A stretch of DNA of 64,000 nucleotides from Cytobacillus oceanisediminis 2691 (GTDB lineage Bacteria > Bacillota > Bacilli > Bacillales > Cytobacillaceae), in contig NZ_CP015506.1 in NCBI RefSeq assembly GCF_000294775.2, forward strand, positions 719,501-783,500, given 5' to 3'. The stretch's first letter is position 1. Each line of letters starts with the position of its first letter. The translations under genes and the position numbers were made by a program. Positions 50,151 to 60,607 of this stretch are shown here, one piece after another. Below the pieces are notes generated by a model. That model saw nothing but the letters and a program-made list of their open reading frames with translations. It made no database searches and was not told the origin of the DNA.

Positions 50151-53100
50151 ATGAAAACGATGGAAGGCTACTCTTTGTCAAACCATCAGAAAAGGATCTG
50201 GAAATTGCAAGGTGTCTATGAAGCTCCGTTTTATAGTTTTCTATCTGTCAAAATGAATGGGATCCTTTCTATCCCAAGAATAAAAGAGTGCTTAATAGAA
50301 TGCATGAACCGCTATGAAATCCTGCGAACAAGGTTCCAGGAGGTTGAGGGAATGGAGTACCCTCTTCAAATAATTGATGAAAAAGTGCCTTTTAGTTTTT
50401 CATATTCTCCTAGTTCAAATAAAGAGGAAGACCATAACTTGTCCATCCAGCAGATTGTAAGCAATAGATTAGATGTTGGGGCAGGCAAAAACGTTCATAT
50501 TGAGATAATAAAATTAAAAGATAAAGAATATGAAATTAATCTTTATGGATTAAGTTTATGTACAGATCTAGCTTCTTTAAAAATGATTATCCATCAGGCT
50601 ATCAGCCTTTATGTTGGGAACACTCAGTTACCAGAAGAAGAAATTATTCAGTATGTAGATTTTAGCCAGTGGCAGAATGACATATATGAAAGTGAAGAGG
50701 TCCAAATAGAAATCCCGCGGCAAGCGGTGCTTCCTTACGAAAGACTTAATGAGCAGTCAAAAAACCTTAGTCTCCAAAGAATTAAAAAACAGATAGACCA
50801 GACTCTATCCTCTGAAATAAAAAATTTAGGAATGCGGTATAACCTTTCTGTTTCCTCTCTTCTTCTTTCCGGGTGGAAAGTGTTCTTATCCAAACTGTCT
50901 TGTTTAGACATGCCGGTCGGGGTTGTAGCAGAGGGAAGGGAATATGAAGAGTTGAAAGAAAGTGTTGGTCAGTTTGAGAAAGTGTTGCCTGTACAGCTTG
51001 ATTATAACGACTATACGTATATCGAATATGCGGAGAAGTGGCAAAAGCATACAAAGGCTCTGTTTGATAAAGCAGAATATGTGAATCCACTGACACTTAT
51101 GTCAAAGTCTGAAGACTTTATTCCGTACCAGGCGCGTTATATCGATAAGATTGACTGGCCAGAACCATTTTCTGTATCTATCGAAGATTTGGCCACCTAT
51201 TCTGAAAAGCATAAACTCTTTCTGACAATTTTTCCTGCTGAAGAAGGATATAAAATGATTCTTCAATTTAATGCATGCAACTACAGAAGAGATGATGCAG
51301 AAAAATTGCTAAATGAATTTATCCATCATCTTAAGGTTTGTGCTGATTCCCCAGAGAAAAAACTTAAATGCCTGTCTTTCTTAACTGAGACAGAAGAGAA
51401 TTTCCTACAAGACCAACTAAACAGAACATATAGTCTAGATTCTGTTCGAGAAAGGAGTTCTATCTTAGAGCTATTGGAGGAAAGCTTTCAAGCCCATAGT
51501 GATCTACCAGCTCTAGTTGTGGATAGCAAAACGCTTTCTTACAGGGAACTTAACAGCAAAGTGAACCGTTTGGCAAGATATATTAAACAATATATCAATC
51601 CAGAGGACCGTGTAGCTATCTTTCTTCCAAGATCTGAAGAGGCTGTCATTAGTATATTAGCAGTTTTAAAGGCGGGAGGCTGCTTTGTTCCAATTGACGT
51701 GAAGTGGCCTGTTAACCGAGTACAATACGCTATTAAGAACAGTGGCGCATCCTTAGCGATTACAAAAGAACAAGCTGGTTTGAAAGATATTAACTTAGGC
51801 ATTAAAGTCCTGGACTTGGAAGCAGAGCGATTAAAAATTCAGCAGGAAGATGAAGTGCCTTTCGTATCTTCCGTTCTTCCTGAACAACTAGCTTATGTAC
51901 TTTTCACTTCAGGTTCAACCGGTATGCCTAAAGGCGTTTCAGTTCAGCATGACAGCCTGCTAAATTATATTTTATGGGTGGATCAGCAGTTCAAAAACGA
52001 GGACTTAAAGCTACCTTTTATTTCAGAACTTGGATTTGACGCCTTTTTAAAACAACTGTTTTATCCGTTGATGAGGGGAAAAAAGGTAACACTCTTTTCA
52101 GAAGAAGATGTTCTTGAGCCAGTTCGCTTTCTTGAGAAATTTTTAGAATATGAACTGAATACTTTGAACCTAGTTCCTTCTCTATGGAATGTTCTAGTGG
52201 GGGAAATACTTAAAGATGATATCCTAGCAGAAAAAGTAAAAACAGGAATAACTCATCTGTTGGTAGGTGGAGAAAAAATCAGCAGTGTTCTGCTCAAAGA
52301 TACATGGGAGCTGTTTCCGAATATACAGGTTATTAATCTATATGGCCCTACAGAAACTACTTCGAATTCAACGTTCTCCTCTATCAAAAATGAATTGTTT
52401 GTGCCAATGGGAAAACCAGTTAGAAATACGAAGGTGTTGGTGCTGAACAAGGAAATGGAAAGAACAGCTGTAGGGGAGACTGGAGAGCTCTATATAGGAG
52501 GGACATCTGTTTCCCGCGGCTATTTTGAAAACCGGAGCCTGACCGCAACTCAATTCTTGCCTGATCCATTCGAACACGGAAAAAGGCTTTATAAAACTGG
52601 AGATCTTGCCCGCCTCATGGTAAACGGTGAGCTTGAATTTGTCGGACGCATTGACGAACAGATAAAAATTAATGGCAAACGGGCTGATTTAAATGAAGTG
52701 GAAGCGGTGTTGAGGACACATCCTTCTGTGAAAGAAGCAATCGTCTTTCCACTTGTCCAAGAAGGAACAACGATCCTTGCTTTCTGCACTGGGAATGCAG
52801 AAGAAGAGGAGATAAAAGAGTACTTAAGAAAGTGGCTGCCGGTGTATATGGTGCCAGCCAAAATTATCGCTTTAGCCGAGTTTCCGCTTAATAATAACGG
52901 CAAGACAGATAGAAGTTCACTGCTGGCCTTATACAATAGGCTTGAGAAAGGAAGGTATGTTTCTCCGAAAACTGAATTGGAACAAGTAATAACAGGGATA
53001 TGGAAAAGTGTCATTAAAAAAGAGCAAGTAGGAATCAGAGACAATTTTTTCGAACTGGGCGGGCATTCATTGAACGCTACGCAAATCATTTCCCGTATAA

Positions 53101-53273
53101 GGAAAATTTATGAGCTCGATGTACCGGTCAGTCTGTTATTTGAATCAGAGACAGTTGAAAATCTGGCAAAGGGTATTCAAGAACTATACCCGCATGAAGA
53201 TAAGTATATTCGACTGGTTTCCGAAGCTTATCTAAAAGCCGAAAAAATGGCTTCCGAAGAAGCAAAGATATGA
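50151..53273 (+). CDS. NRPS 3: degenerate C-like (interface?) domain - A - T
   Basis: A 1040-residue module. The first about 430 residues align to the condensation fold, but the HHxxxDG site is replaced by YGLSLCTDLAS (about 131-140), so it cannot catalyse condensation. The A domain has YVLFTSGSTGMPKG (about 586) and the T domain LGGHSLNATQ (Ser about 972). The specificity code is DAKNLGLSNK, sharing six positions with the recalled Glu code (DAKDLGVVDK); an acidic or amide residue is possible. The functional C domain for this module is the one at the end of NRPS 2. The non-catalytic domain plus adjacent oxygenase resembles interface domains that recruit beta-hydroxylases. Confidence 0.87.
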   Translation: MKTMEGYSLSNHQKRIWKLQGVYEAPFYSFLSVKMNGILSIPRIKECLIECMNRYEILRTRFQEVEGMEYPLQIIDEKVPFSFSYSPSSNKEEDHNLSIQQIVSNRLDVGAGKNVHIEIIKLKDKEYEINLYGLSLCTDLASLKMIIHQAISLYVGNTQLPEEEIIQYVDFSQWQNDIYESEEVQIEIPRQAVLPYERLNEQSKNLSLQRIKKQIDQTLSSEIKNLGMRYNLSVSSLLLSGWKVFLSKLSCLDMPVGVVAEGREYEELKESVGQFEKVLPVQLDYNDYTYIEYAEKWQKHTKALFDKAEYVNPLTLMSKSEDFIPYQARYIDKIDWPEPFSVSIEDLATYSEKHKLFLTIFPAEEGYKMILQFNACNYRRDDAEKLLNEFIHHLKVCADSPEKKLKCLSFLTETEENFLQDQLNRTYSLDSVRERSSILELLEESFQAHSDLPALVVDSKTLSYRELNSKVNRLARYIKQYINPEDRVAIFLPRSEEAVISILAVLKAGGCFVPIDVKWPVNRVQYAIKNSGASLAITKEQAGLKDINLGIKVLDLEAERLKIQQEDEVPFVSSVLPEQLAYVLFTSGSTGMPKGVSVQHDSLLNYILWVDQQFKNEDLKLPFISELGFDAFLKQLFYPLMRGKKVTLFSEEDVLEPVRFLEKFLEYELNTLNLVPSLWNVLVGEILKDDILAEKVKTGITHLLVGGEKISSVLLKDTWELFPNIQVINLYGPTETTSNSTFSSIKNELFVPMGKPVRNTKVLVLNKEMERTAVGETGELYIGGTSVSRGYFENRSLTATQFLPDPFEHGKRLYKTGDLARLMVNGELEFVGRIDEQIKINGKRADLNEVEAVLRTHPSVKEAIVFPLVQEGTTILAFCTGNAEEEEIKEYLRKWLPVYMVPAKIIALAEFPLNNNGKTDRSSLLALYNRLEKGRYVSPKTELEQVITGIWKSVIKKEQVGIRDNFFELGGHSLNATQIISRIRKIYELDVPVSLLFESETVENLAKGIQELYPHEDKYIRLVSEAYLKAEKMASEEAKI

Positions 53274-53287
53274 AAGGAGGGTAACCT

Positions 53288-56200
53288 TTGAGTCTGGAAA
53301 AAGAACTTGAGATATTAAAGCAATTGAAAAAGCAAATGGGACTAAGAACGGCAAACACCATTCCTAAGCGGGAGAATCAAAATGAATATCCTTTATCTTA
53401 TGCGCAGGAAAGAATGTGGTTTGCTTCCGAACTTAAAAGTTCAAGTGCAGCTTATAATATTCCGCTTGCCATGAGAATGACTGGACCGGCAGATTTTAAT
53501 AAATTGGAACAAGTTTTTAACAGGATTATACAAAAACATGAAGTTCTGAGGGCGGGATTCGAAAATTCTAAGGGTACACCAACTCAGCACATCAATCCTT
53601 ATCAAGAGGTGAAAATCCCTGTAATTAAAATCAATGGGGAAACATTGCAGGAAAAGGAAAAAAAAGCAAATGAACAGATAAAAAAATCAGCATCTGTCCC
53701 ATTCAGTCTTTCTTCCGGCCCTCTGTACAAAATAGAAATTTACAAGCTTACTGAAGAAGATCATATCCTGTTATTGGTTTTTCACCATATAGTATTTGAT
53801 GGATGGTCTACAGGAGTCCTGATGCAGGAGATAACAGACCTCTTTACAGGGAAAAAGTCTGAGGAACTGAACATACAATATGCCGATTATGCACAATGGC
53901 AACGTGGAAGATTTGAAAATGGGGATTTAGACAGACAGTCTGCTTATTGGAAAAAAAAGATCGGGGAGAATCCTCCTCCCCTTATGCTTCCAGCAGATTC
54001 TGGCATGAACAAAGAAGGGAAATCTGCAGGAAGCATTAAAAGATTTGAAGTAGACAGCGTCATTGTAAGTGCTATTAGAGATGCGAGCGTGGAGTATAAG
54101 GTTTCTCCTTTTGTTATTTTCATAGCAGCCTATTATGTTTTTTTATACAAATACACTAATCAAAAAGAGCTTATACTTGGGGTTCCGGTTGCCAATCGCC
54201 AGCAGATGGACACTGAAAGACTGATAGGATGTATTGCCAATACTCTACCTCTTAAAGCAGATATTGATCACCAAGAGACATCCGTTGCCTTTATGAGGAA
54301 AATATCCGAAATAGTACGGGAGGCACAGGATCATGAGGAGCTTCCATTCGATAAACTGGTTGACCTCTTAAATGTGACAAGAAGCCTAACTAATAATCCC
54401 GTGTTTCAGTCTATGTTTGTTTACCAGCGGAAAGAGCAGTCCACACTCCGGCTGGATAAATGCCTTCTTCAACCTTATGAAGTAGAAACGGGAACTAGCA
54501 AATTTGACTTGTCACTATCGTTATTGGATACACCAGAGAGAATAGAAGGTTTCTTTGAATATAGCACAATTTTTGAAGAAGAAACTATCAATAGAATGAT
54601 TAATAGTTATCTTCAGATTCTATCAGAAATGATCCTTTCTCCAAATGAACGATTAGGAGAGATTAAAGCCATTACTCCTATTGAAGAGAGTTATCTGCTT
54701 GGAGAAAAGAGCTGCAAATATCCAAAAGAAGGTAATATACATGAACGATTTGCTGAACAAGTTAAAAAATTTCCAAATCGGACAGCTATCGTCTATGGAA
54801 CAGAAGAAATTACATATGCTGAGTTGGACCAAGAAAGTAACAGGATGGCGAACTACCTAAGAAAAAACGGGGTTGGAAGAGAGACAAGGGTAGCTATCCT
54901 GCAGGACCGTTCAATTTCATATATCATCAGCATTCTTGGTGTTCTGAAAGCAGGCGGTACCTATATACCTCTCGACCCTGAACAGCCTGAGAGCAGATTG
55001 CTAGATATAATAGAAGATTCTCGGTGTAACATTGTAATTTCTCATGCAAAATTCAAAAATACTTTTAGCCTGGGTGGGAATTACAAATCAATCATTTACG
55101 AGGAAGATCCTTGGAATTTAGAGGGCAGTGGTGGAAATTCCATGGACGTTTATCCGGAACAGGTGGCATATATTATATACACTTCTGGTTCGACAGGAAA
55201 ACCAAAGGGAGTCTTAAATACGCACCATAACGTCAGAAGACTTTTTTGGAGCGCCGAGGAACATTTTGCATTTTCTGAAAATGATGCTTGGACACTTTTT
55301 CATTCACTGGCTTTTGACTTTACAATTTGGGAGATATGGGGAGCCTTGTTTTACGGAGGGAAACTTGTGATTGTTCCATCCGAAGTGAGAAGAAGCCCAA
55401 ATGAATTTTTAAACTTGTTGCTTCAGCAAAACATCACCGTATTGAATCAAACTCCTTCAGCATTCAAAGAGCTGTTACATGAGATGGAAAAGGTACCTGC
55501 AAACCTCAACTTAAAATATATTATCTTTGGCGGCGAAGCGCTTCATTTTGATGACCTCTCACGTTGGTTTGAAAAGTACGGAGACAGGACTCACCTAATC
55601 AATATGTACGGCATTACGGAGACTACAGTGCATGTGACTTGGCGGGAGGTACGATTAGAAGAAACGCATGAGGGATCTAAAAGTTTGATTGGCCGCCCAC
55701 TAAACGACCTTAAGATTTATATTCTTAATGAGGATTTTCAGCCTGTTCCAATTGGAGTACAAGGAGAAATATTTGTTAGCGGAGATGGCGTTGCCCGAGG
55801 TTACAATAACCGATTTGCTCTGACTGCAGAGCGGTTTATCCCGGATCCATTTTCTAATAAGGGCGGGCGTCTTTACCGTACAGGGGACGTTGGCAGGATA
55901 CTCCCGAGTGGTGATATTGAGTATATCGGGAGGGCGGATGACCAGGTAAAGATCAAGGGACACCGGATTGAGTTAGGAGAAATCAAAAGCTATATATCTA
56001 ACGATCCTTCGATAAAGGATTGTGAAGTAACTGTAAGGATCAATGAAAATAATGAAAAAGAAATAGCGGCTTTTGTTGTTTTTAAAGAACTTGCTAATGA
56101 CATAGCAATTAAAGGACTGAGGCAAAGGCTTCTTCACGATTTACCGAAGTACATGTTCCCTGCACATTTACATTCTGTTGATTCAATTCCTTTAACGACT

Positions 56201-59200
56201 AACGGAAAAGCGGATAAGGCAGCGCTGCTAAAACTCTGCGGCCAACATCCTGGAAGAACGGCCAGGTTGCCGGAAACTAACAAGGAAAAAACACTTGCAG
56301 GCATTTGGCAGGAAATATTAAACAAAAAACAGGTATACCTCGATGATAATTTTTTCTCTCTAGGTGGTGACAGTATCCGCTGCCTAAAAGTGATATCAAA
56401 AGCGGAAGAGGTCGGATACCTCTTCACTCTAGAGGATCTGTTTCAAAATCAAACCATAGAAGAGCTTGTCCAGTTGTTGAATGAGCCCGGTCGCCAAGTG
56501 AACCGAAAAGCTTCTCTTGAACCATTTGCTCTTGTTCCTGAAGAAGAAAAGACTCTTATTCCTGAAGGAGTCAAGGATGTGTATCCTCTCGCAAAAGTTC
56601 AAGAAGGAATGTTCTTTCACATGGAACAATATCCTGAACAGCCTCTTTATCATAATATTGACAGCGTGCTGCTTAAAGGGAAGTTTGATTACTCCTTATT
56701 TTCAAAAGCGGTACAGAAAGTGGTTGCTGGGAATGTGATGCTTCGTACATCGTTTGATCTTAAGAATTTTAGCATTCCCATGCAGATGGTTCACGAGAAT
56801 GCACTTCTGCCTGTTGGCTTTATGGATATAAGACATTTAGACCATCCGGATCAGGAAAATATTATTGATGAATATGTGCAGGAAGAGAAGAAGAACACTT
56901 TTGACCTGACAAAGCCAAGCCTGCTCCGTTTTTTTATTCATCAGCGTTCAGAGGAAACTTTTCAGTTCAGCTTAACTGAGTGCCATCTTATCTTTGATGG
57001 TTGGAGCCTGACTTCAACACTTGCTGAGATCTTTGAGGTGTACTTCAATTTGCTGGAAGGGGAAGAAATAGCCAACAGGGAAGAACTGGCCATTGACTAC
57101 AGGGATTTTATTTATCTTGAGCAGGAAGCTATTAATAGTGCAGAGCACATTGAATTTTGGAAAGAATTTTTAGCGGAGTGTCAAGTTCTTAAGCTCCCGG
57201 TTTATGAAGAAAAACGGAAGCAAAAAGGCACTTTTAGAGTGAGAAGAAGGATTGTAGAACTGTCAAAGGAAACATCCAGAAAACTAAAGCAAGTTTCAGA
57301 GGAATATCGAATCCCTGTAAAAAGTATGTTGCTTGGATCGCATATCAAAGCTCTGCAGTCTATCACGGGCCAAAGCGATATAGTAACAGGAATGGTCTCT
57401 AACGGCAGAATGGAGGAAAAAGACGGGGAAAAGGTCAAAGGTCTTTTTATAAATACACTGCCATTCAGGCAGCAGGTATTTTCAGGAAGCTGGATTGATC
57501 ATATGAAGATGATTTTTGAAACAGAGCAAAAGATCTTACCATTCAGGAGACTTCCTCTGCCGGAGATACAACGTCATATTAACCAGTCTACGCTCTTTGA
57601 TACAGCTTTTAATTATGTGTATTTTCATTCAATGGAGCCACTGCTGACTTCTGACAAAATACAGGTTGAAGGATATAACAGCCATTCAGCTAATGATACC
57701 CATTTTAAATTAATGGTCACATTCTCGAACCATCCGCCAGACTATGAAATTCGTCTAACGCTGGCCTACGATGAGAGTACATTTACAGAAAGCCAAATGG
57801 ATTTGATCGCAGGGATTTATCATACTATTCTGAAGTCCATTGCGGAATGCCCAGAAGAACCGCATAATGATCGACCTTTTCTGCCTGATGATATTTATGA
57901 AAAAGTAGTGTTTGGTTGGAACTCAAATGAAGAAACATTTAATGATGAACACCTTTCCCTTCATGAGCTTATTCAAAAACAGGATGGAGGCAGGGTGGCA
58001 CTGATTGAAAGGAACAAGGAGTACACTTATCAATGGCTTGACCGAGAAAGTGATAAAGTAGCTGCTTACTTGCAAAGTAGGGGAATGACCAATGATTTTA
58101 TCGGTATCTATATGGATCGTTCAGCTGAAATGATCGCAGGTTTGGTTGGGATATTGAAATCTGGTTGTGCTTATGTACCTTTGGACACTTCTTATCCCGA
58201 AGACCGAATCAAATATATGCTGAAGGATTCAAAAGTAAAGTGCACCCTTACTACAGAAAAACGCTCAGCAGAGCTTGAAGGAATCACTGACAGCCTTATC
58301 GATATAGAAAATATACTGCATGCATCTCGCTCGCTTCCTATTCAAAAATCAGCGCCAAAGCTTGCTTATATGATTTATACATCGGGATCAACAGGAAGGC
58401 CTAAAGGGACAATGGTTGCCCACAAAGGGGTTGTTAACCGGATTCTCTGGATGCAAAAGCACTACGGGATTTCACAGGAAGAACGGGGACTTCACAAAAC
58501 GCCATTAAGCTTTGATTATTCCGTATTTGAAATCTTCAGTACACTTTGCACAGGAGGAGCTCTTGTACTTGCGAAGCCTGAAGGCCACAAAGACAGCAGC
58601 TATCTTGCCGGCCTGATTAAAGAGCACCAAATAACTACACTGTTTTTTGTTCCAACAATGCAACAGGAGTTCCTGAAGGCACTGGAAGCTGGTTCTATTA
58701 CTACGATTAAAAGAGTAATGTGCAGCGGGGAACCTTTAACTTCACAAATAAAAGATTCATTTTTTAGAATGTTTGATGCTGAACTTTACAACCAATATGG
58801 ACCAACTGAGGCTTCAGTTGAAGTGACATCTTTTGCTTGTAGGAGAGAGGATGCAGTTGTTCGGATTGGACGACCGATGTCCAATACAAAAATATATATA
58901 TTGGATGATAACTTACATCCTTCTGGAATTGGAGTACCTGGAGAAATCTATATCGGAGGACTTGGCTTGGCTGCTGCTTATCACGGAAAACCAAGTTTAA
59001 CAGCTGAGAGTTTTATCCCAAATCCTTTCTCTTCATTAGGAGAACGTTTGTATAAAACTGGCGACCTTGCTCAGTATAGCCCCGAAGGAGAAATTGAATA
59101 TATCGGCCGTAAAGACAGTCAGGTGAAGATGAGAGGCCTGCGAATAGAGTTAAGTGAGATTGAATCTATCATAAGAGAACAGCCTGAGTTTAAAGAAGGT

Positions 59201-60607
59201 GTGGTTATCTACCGTAAAGATGATTTATCTCCTTATGGAATGTTGGTTGCTTATGTAATACCTGAAAATGGAGAGCAACTAAACGAAAAAGAAGCCAAAA
59301 GAGTTCTGAGAAAAGGTCTTCCACGCTTTATGGTGCCAGAGAGGATCATTTTGATGGAAGAGCTTCCAGTAAACCCAAATGGAAAGTTGGACAGAAGTAA
59401 GCTGCCAGAACCGATGCTTGGAACTGTAAGTGAGAGAGACATAACACCTGCTACTACTGTTATGGAAAGAAAAATGGTGAAAATCTTTCAGCAAATTCTC
59501 GGAGTGGACCAAATCGGAATACACGACGACTTCTTTGAACTAGGGGGAAATTCCCTAAATGTTGTTCACTTAATGGGGCAGATTGAAAAGCTGCTTGGTC
59601 AAAAAATTCCATTAGATGTGATTTATGAAAAGCCGACTATTCATGAGATTTTGGAAGAAGCGACTGGAAGAAACTCCATTGTCGGCCGAATTAATGCATT
59701 TACTAAGAATGAACTTACTAGTAGGCATGGTGAATTGTTTACTGAAGTGACAGATTTGGGTCCAACGCTATTCTTTATATCAGAGATGGAAGCCATATAC
59801 CCGTCTTCAATGATTCCTCAAGCAACAGATCTCGCAGAGGCAATTGGGTCAGATTACCGGATAATTGCTATCCAGCCACCTCCATTTCTGAAAGATCTTG
59901 AAGAGGCAGACTTAAGAAAAGTGGGAACCTTAAAAGTTGAATTGGCTGAACCATATATAAACCTAAAAGAAATAGCGCAACTAACGGTAAATGGAATCAG
60001 GAAATTTAAACCGCAAGGGCCATTTATAATCGGTGCGCAATCAACAGGATGCTTGCTTGCATTAGAGGTTGTGAAGATTCTGGAGATTGAAGGAGAAGAG
60101 ATAGAGACACTGTTTTTAATAGAAGATAACGCTATTTCGGAACCGTTAAAGAGAGAAACAGACGATCCCTTAGTGAAGGAAGAATTCCTCCGGAGGGCAA
60201 TCAGCAAGACAGGAGGGGATGAAAGCTATCCTCAATCCTTAAAGGAATTACCGGAAGATGAAATATGGGAAAAAACAAGGGAGCTTCTTGTTGACCAGGA
60301 TTTGATTAGTGAAGAAGTCCAATACCAGGATATTTATACTATATTCCAGCTTGACCATTTCAATAGACAGATAAAAAAACAATTGTGGAATAGTGGTTTT
60401 CCTGGGAAAGTACGCTCTAATCTTCTTATCCTTACTTCTGGTGCCAAGGAAGGAAACTTCTGGACAAGTTTAACAGAAGGAAAGGTTATGTATGAAGAAT
60501 TGCCAAAAGATACTATTAGATTTTCTCCTCTACATCTTGAGGGATTAAAGACAAAGCTGGTCAAACCAAAGAATTCCTACCAGGAACAGGTGAGAAACGA
60601 ACTATGA
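53288..60607 (+). CDS. NRPS 4: C-A(Thr)-T-C-A-T-TE
   Basis: A 2439-residue terminal synthetase. Module 4: LCL-type C (HHIVFDGWS about 166), A (YIIYTSGSTGKPKG about 632), T (GGDSIRCLK about 1028). Its code DFWNIGMVHK equals the textbook threonine code at all ten positions. Module 5: C (CHLIFDGWS about 1231, first His changed to Cys, the second kept), A (YMIYTSGSTGRPKG about 1698, code DYFFMSQVEK, unassigned), T (GGNSLNVVH about 2088). A thioesterase-like end, about 2150-2439, has GAQSTG instead of GxSxG with a late His (SPLHLEG); it should release the peptide, perhaps by cyclisation onto Thr. Start TTG after AAAGGAGG. Confidence 0.9.
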   Translation: MSLEKELEILKQLKKQMGLRTANTIPKRENQNEYPLSYAQERMWFASELKSSSAAYNIPLAMRMTGPADFNKLEQVFNRIIQKHEVLRAGFENSKGTPTQHINPYQEVKIPVIKINGETLQEKEKKANEQIKKSASVPFSLSSGPLYKIEIYKLTEEDHILLLVFHHIVFDGWSTGVLMQEITDLFTGKKSEELNIQYADYAQWQRGRFENGDLDRQSAYWKKKIGENPPPLMLPADSGMNKEGKSAGSIKRFEVDSVIVSAIRDASVEYKVSPFVIFIAAYYVFLYKYTNQKELILGVPVANRQQMDTERLIGCIANTLPLKADIDHQETSVAFMRKISEIVREAQDHEELPFDKLVDLLNVTRSLTNNPVFQSMFVYQRKEQSTLRLDKCLLQPYEVETGTSKFDLSLSLLDTPERIEGFFEYSTIFEEETINRMINSYLQILSEMILSPNERLGEIKAITPIEESYLLGEKSCKYPKEGNIHERFAEQVKKFPNRTAIVYGTEEITYAELDQESNRMANYLRKNGVGRETRVAILQDRSISYIISILGVLKAGGTYIPLDPEQPESRLLDIIEDSRCNIVISHAKFKNTFSLGGNYKSIIYEEDPWNLEGSGGNSMDVYPEQVAYIIYTSGSTGKPKGVLNTHHNVRRLFWSAEEHFAFSENDAWTLFHSLAFDFTIWEIWGALFYGGKLVIVPSEVRRSPNEFLNLLLQQNITVLNQTPSAFKELLHEMEKVPANLNLKYIIFGGEALHFDDLSRWFEKYGDRTHLINMYGITETTVHVTWREVRLEETHEGSKSLIGRPLNDLKIYILNEDFQPVPIGVQGEIFVSGDGVARGYNNRFALTAERFIPDPFSNKGGRLYRTGDVGRILPSGDIEYIGRADDQVKIKGHRIELGEIKSYISNDPSIKDCEVTVRINENNEKEIAAFVVFKELANDIAIKGLRQRLLHDLPKYMFPAHLHSVDSIPLTTNGKADKAALLKLCGQHPGRTARLPETNKEKTLAGIWQEILNKKQVYLDDNFFSLGGDSIRCLKVISKAEEVGYLFTLEDLFQNQTIEELVQLLNEPGRQVNRKASLEPFALVPEEEKTLIPEGVKDVYPLAKVQEGMFFHMEQYPEQPLYHNIDSVLLKGKFDYSLFSKAVQKVVAGNVMLRTSFDLKNFSIPMQMVHENALLPVGFMDIRHLDHPDQENIIDEYVQEEKKNTFDLTKPSLLRFFIHQRSEETFQFSLTECHLIFDGWSLTSTLAEIFEVYFNLLEGEEIANREELAIDYRDFIYLEQEAINSAEHIEFWKEFLAECQVLKLPVYEEKRKQKGTFRVRRRIVELSKETSRKLKQVSEEYRIPVKSMLLGSHIKALQSITGQSDIVTGMVSNGRMEEKDGEKVKGLFINTLPFRQQVFSGSWIDHMKMIFETEQKILPFRRLPLPEIQRHINQSTLFDTAFNYVYFHSMEPLLTSDKIQVEGYNSHSANDTHFKLMVTFSNHPPDYEIRLTLAYDESTFTESQMDLIAGIYHTILKSIAECPEEPHNDRPFLPDDIYEKVVFGWNSNEETFNDEHLSLHELIQKQDGGRVALIERNKEYTYQWLDRESDKVAAYLQSRGMTNDFIGIYMDRSAEMIAGLVGILKSGCAYVPLDTSYPEDRIKYMLKDSKVKCTLTTEKRSAELEGITDSLIDIENILHASRSLPIQKSAPKLAYMIYTSGSTGRPKGTMVAHKGVVNRILWMQKHYGISQEERGLHKTPLSFDYSVFEIFSTLCTGGALVLAKPEGHKDSSYLAGLIKEHQITTLFFVPTMQQEFLKALEAGSITTIKRVMCSGEPLTSQIKDSFFRMFDAELYNQYGPTEASVEVTSFACRREDAVVRIGRPMSNTKIYILDDNLHPSGIGVPGEIYIGGLGLAAAYHGKPSLTAESFIPNPFSSLGERLYKTGDLAQYSPEGEIEYIGRKDSQVKMRGLRIELSEIESIIREQPEFKEGVVIYRKDDLSPYGMLVAYVIPENGEQLNEKEAKRVLRKGLPRFMVPERIILMEELPVNPNGKLDRSKLPEPMLGTVSERDITPATTVMERKMVKIFQQILGVDQIGIHDDFFELGGNSLNVVHLMGQIEKLLGQKIPLDVIYEKPTIHEILEEATGRNSIVGRINAFTKNELTSRHGELFTEVTDLGPTLFFISEMEAIYPSSMIPQATDLAEAIGSDYRIIAIQPPPFLKDLEEADLRKVGTLKVELAEPYINLKEIAQLTVNGIRKFKPQGPFIIGAQSTGCLLALEVVKILEIEGEEIETLFLIEDNAISEPLKRETDDPLVKEEFLRRAISKTGGDESYPQSLKELPEDEIWEKTRELLVDQDLISEEVQYQDIYTIFQLDHFNRQIKKQLWNSGFPGKVRSNLLILTSGAKEGNFWTSLTEGKVMYEELPKDTIRFSPLHLEGLKTKLVKPKNSYQEQVRNEL

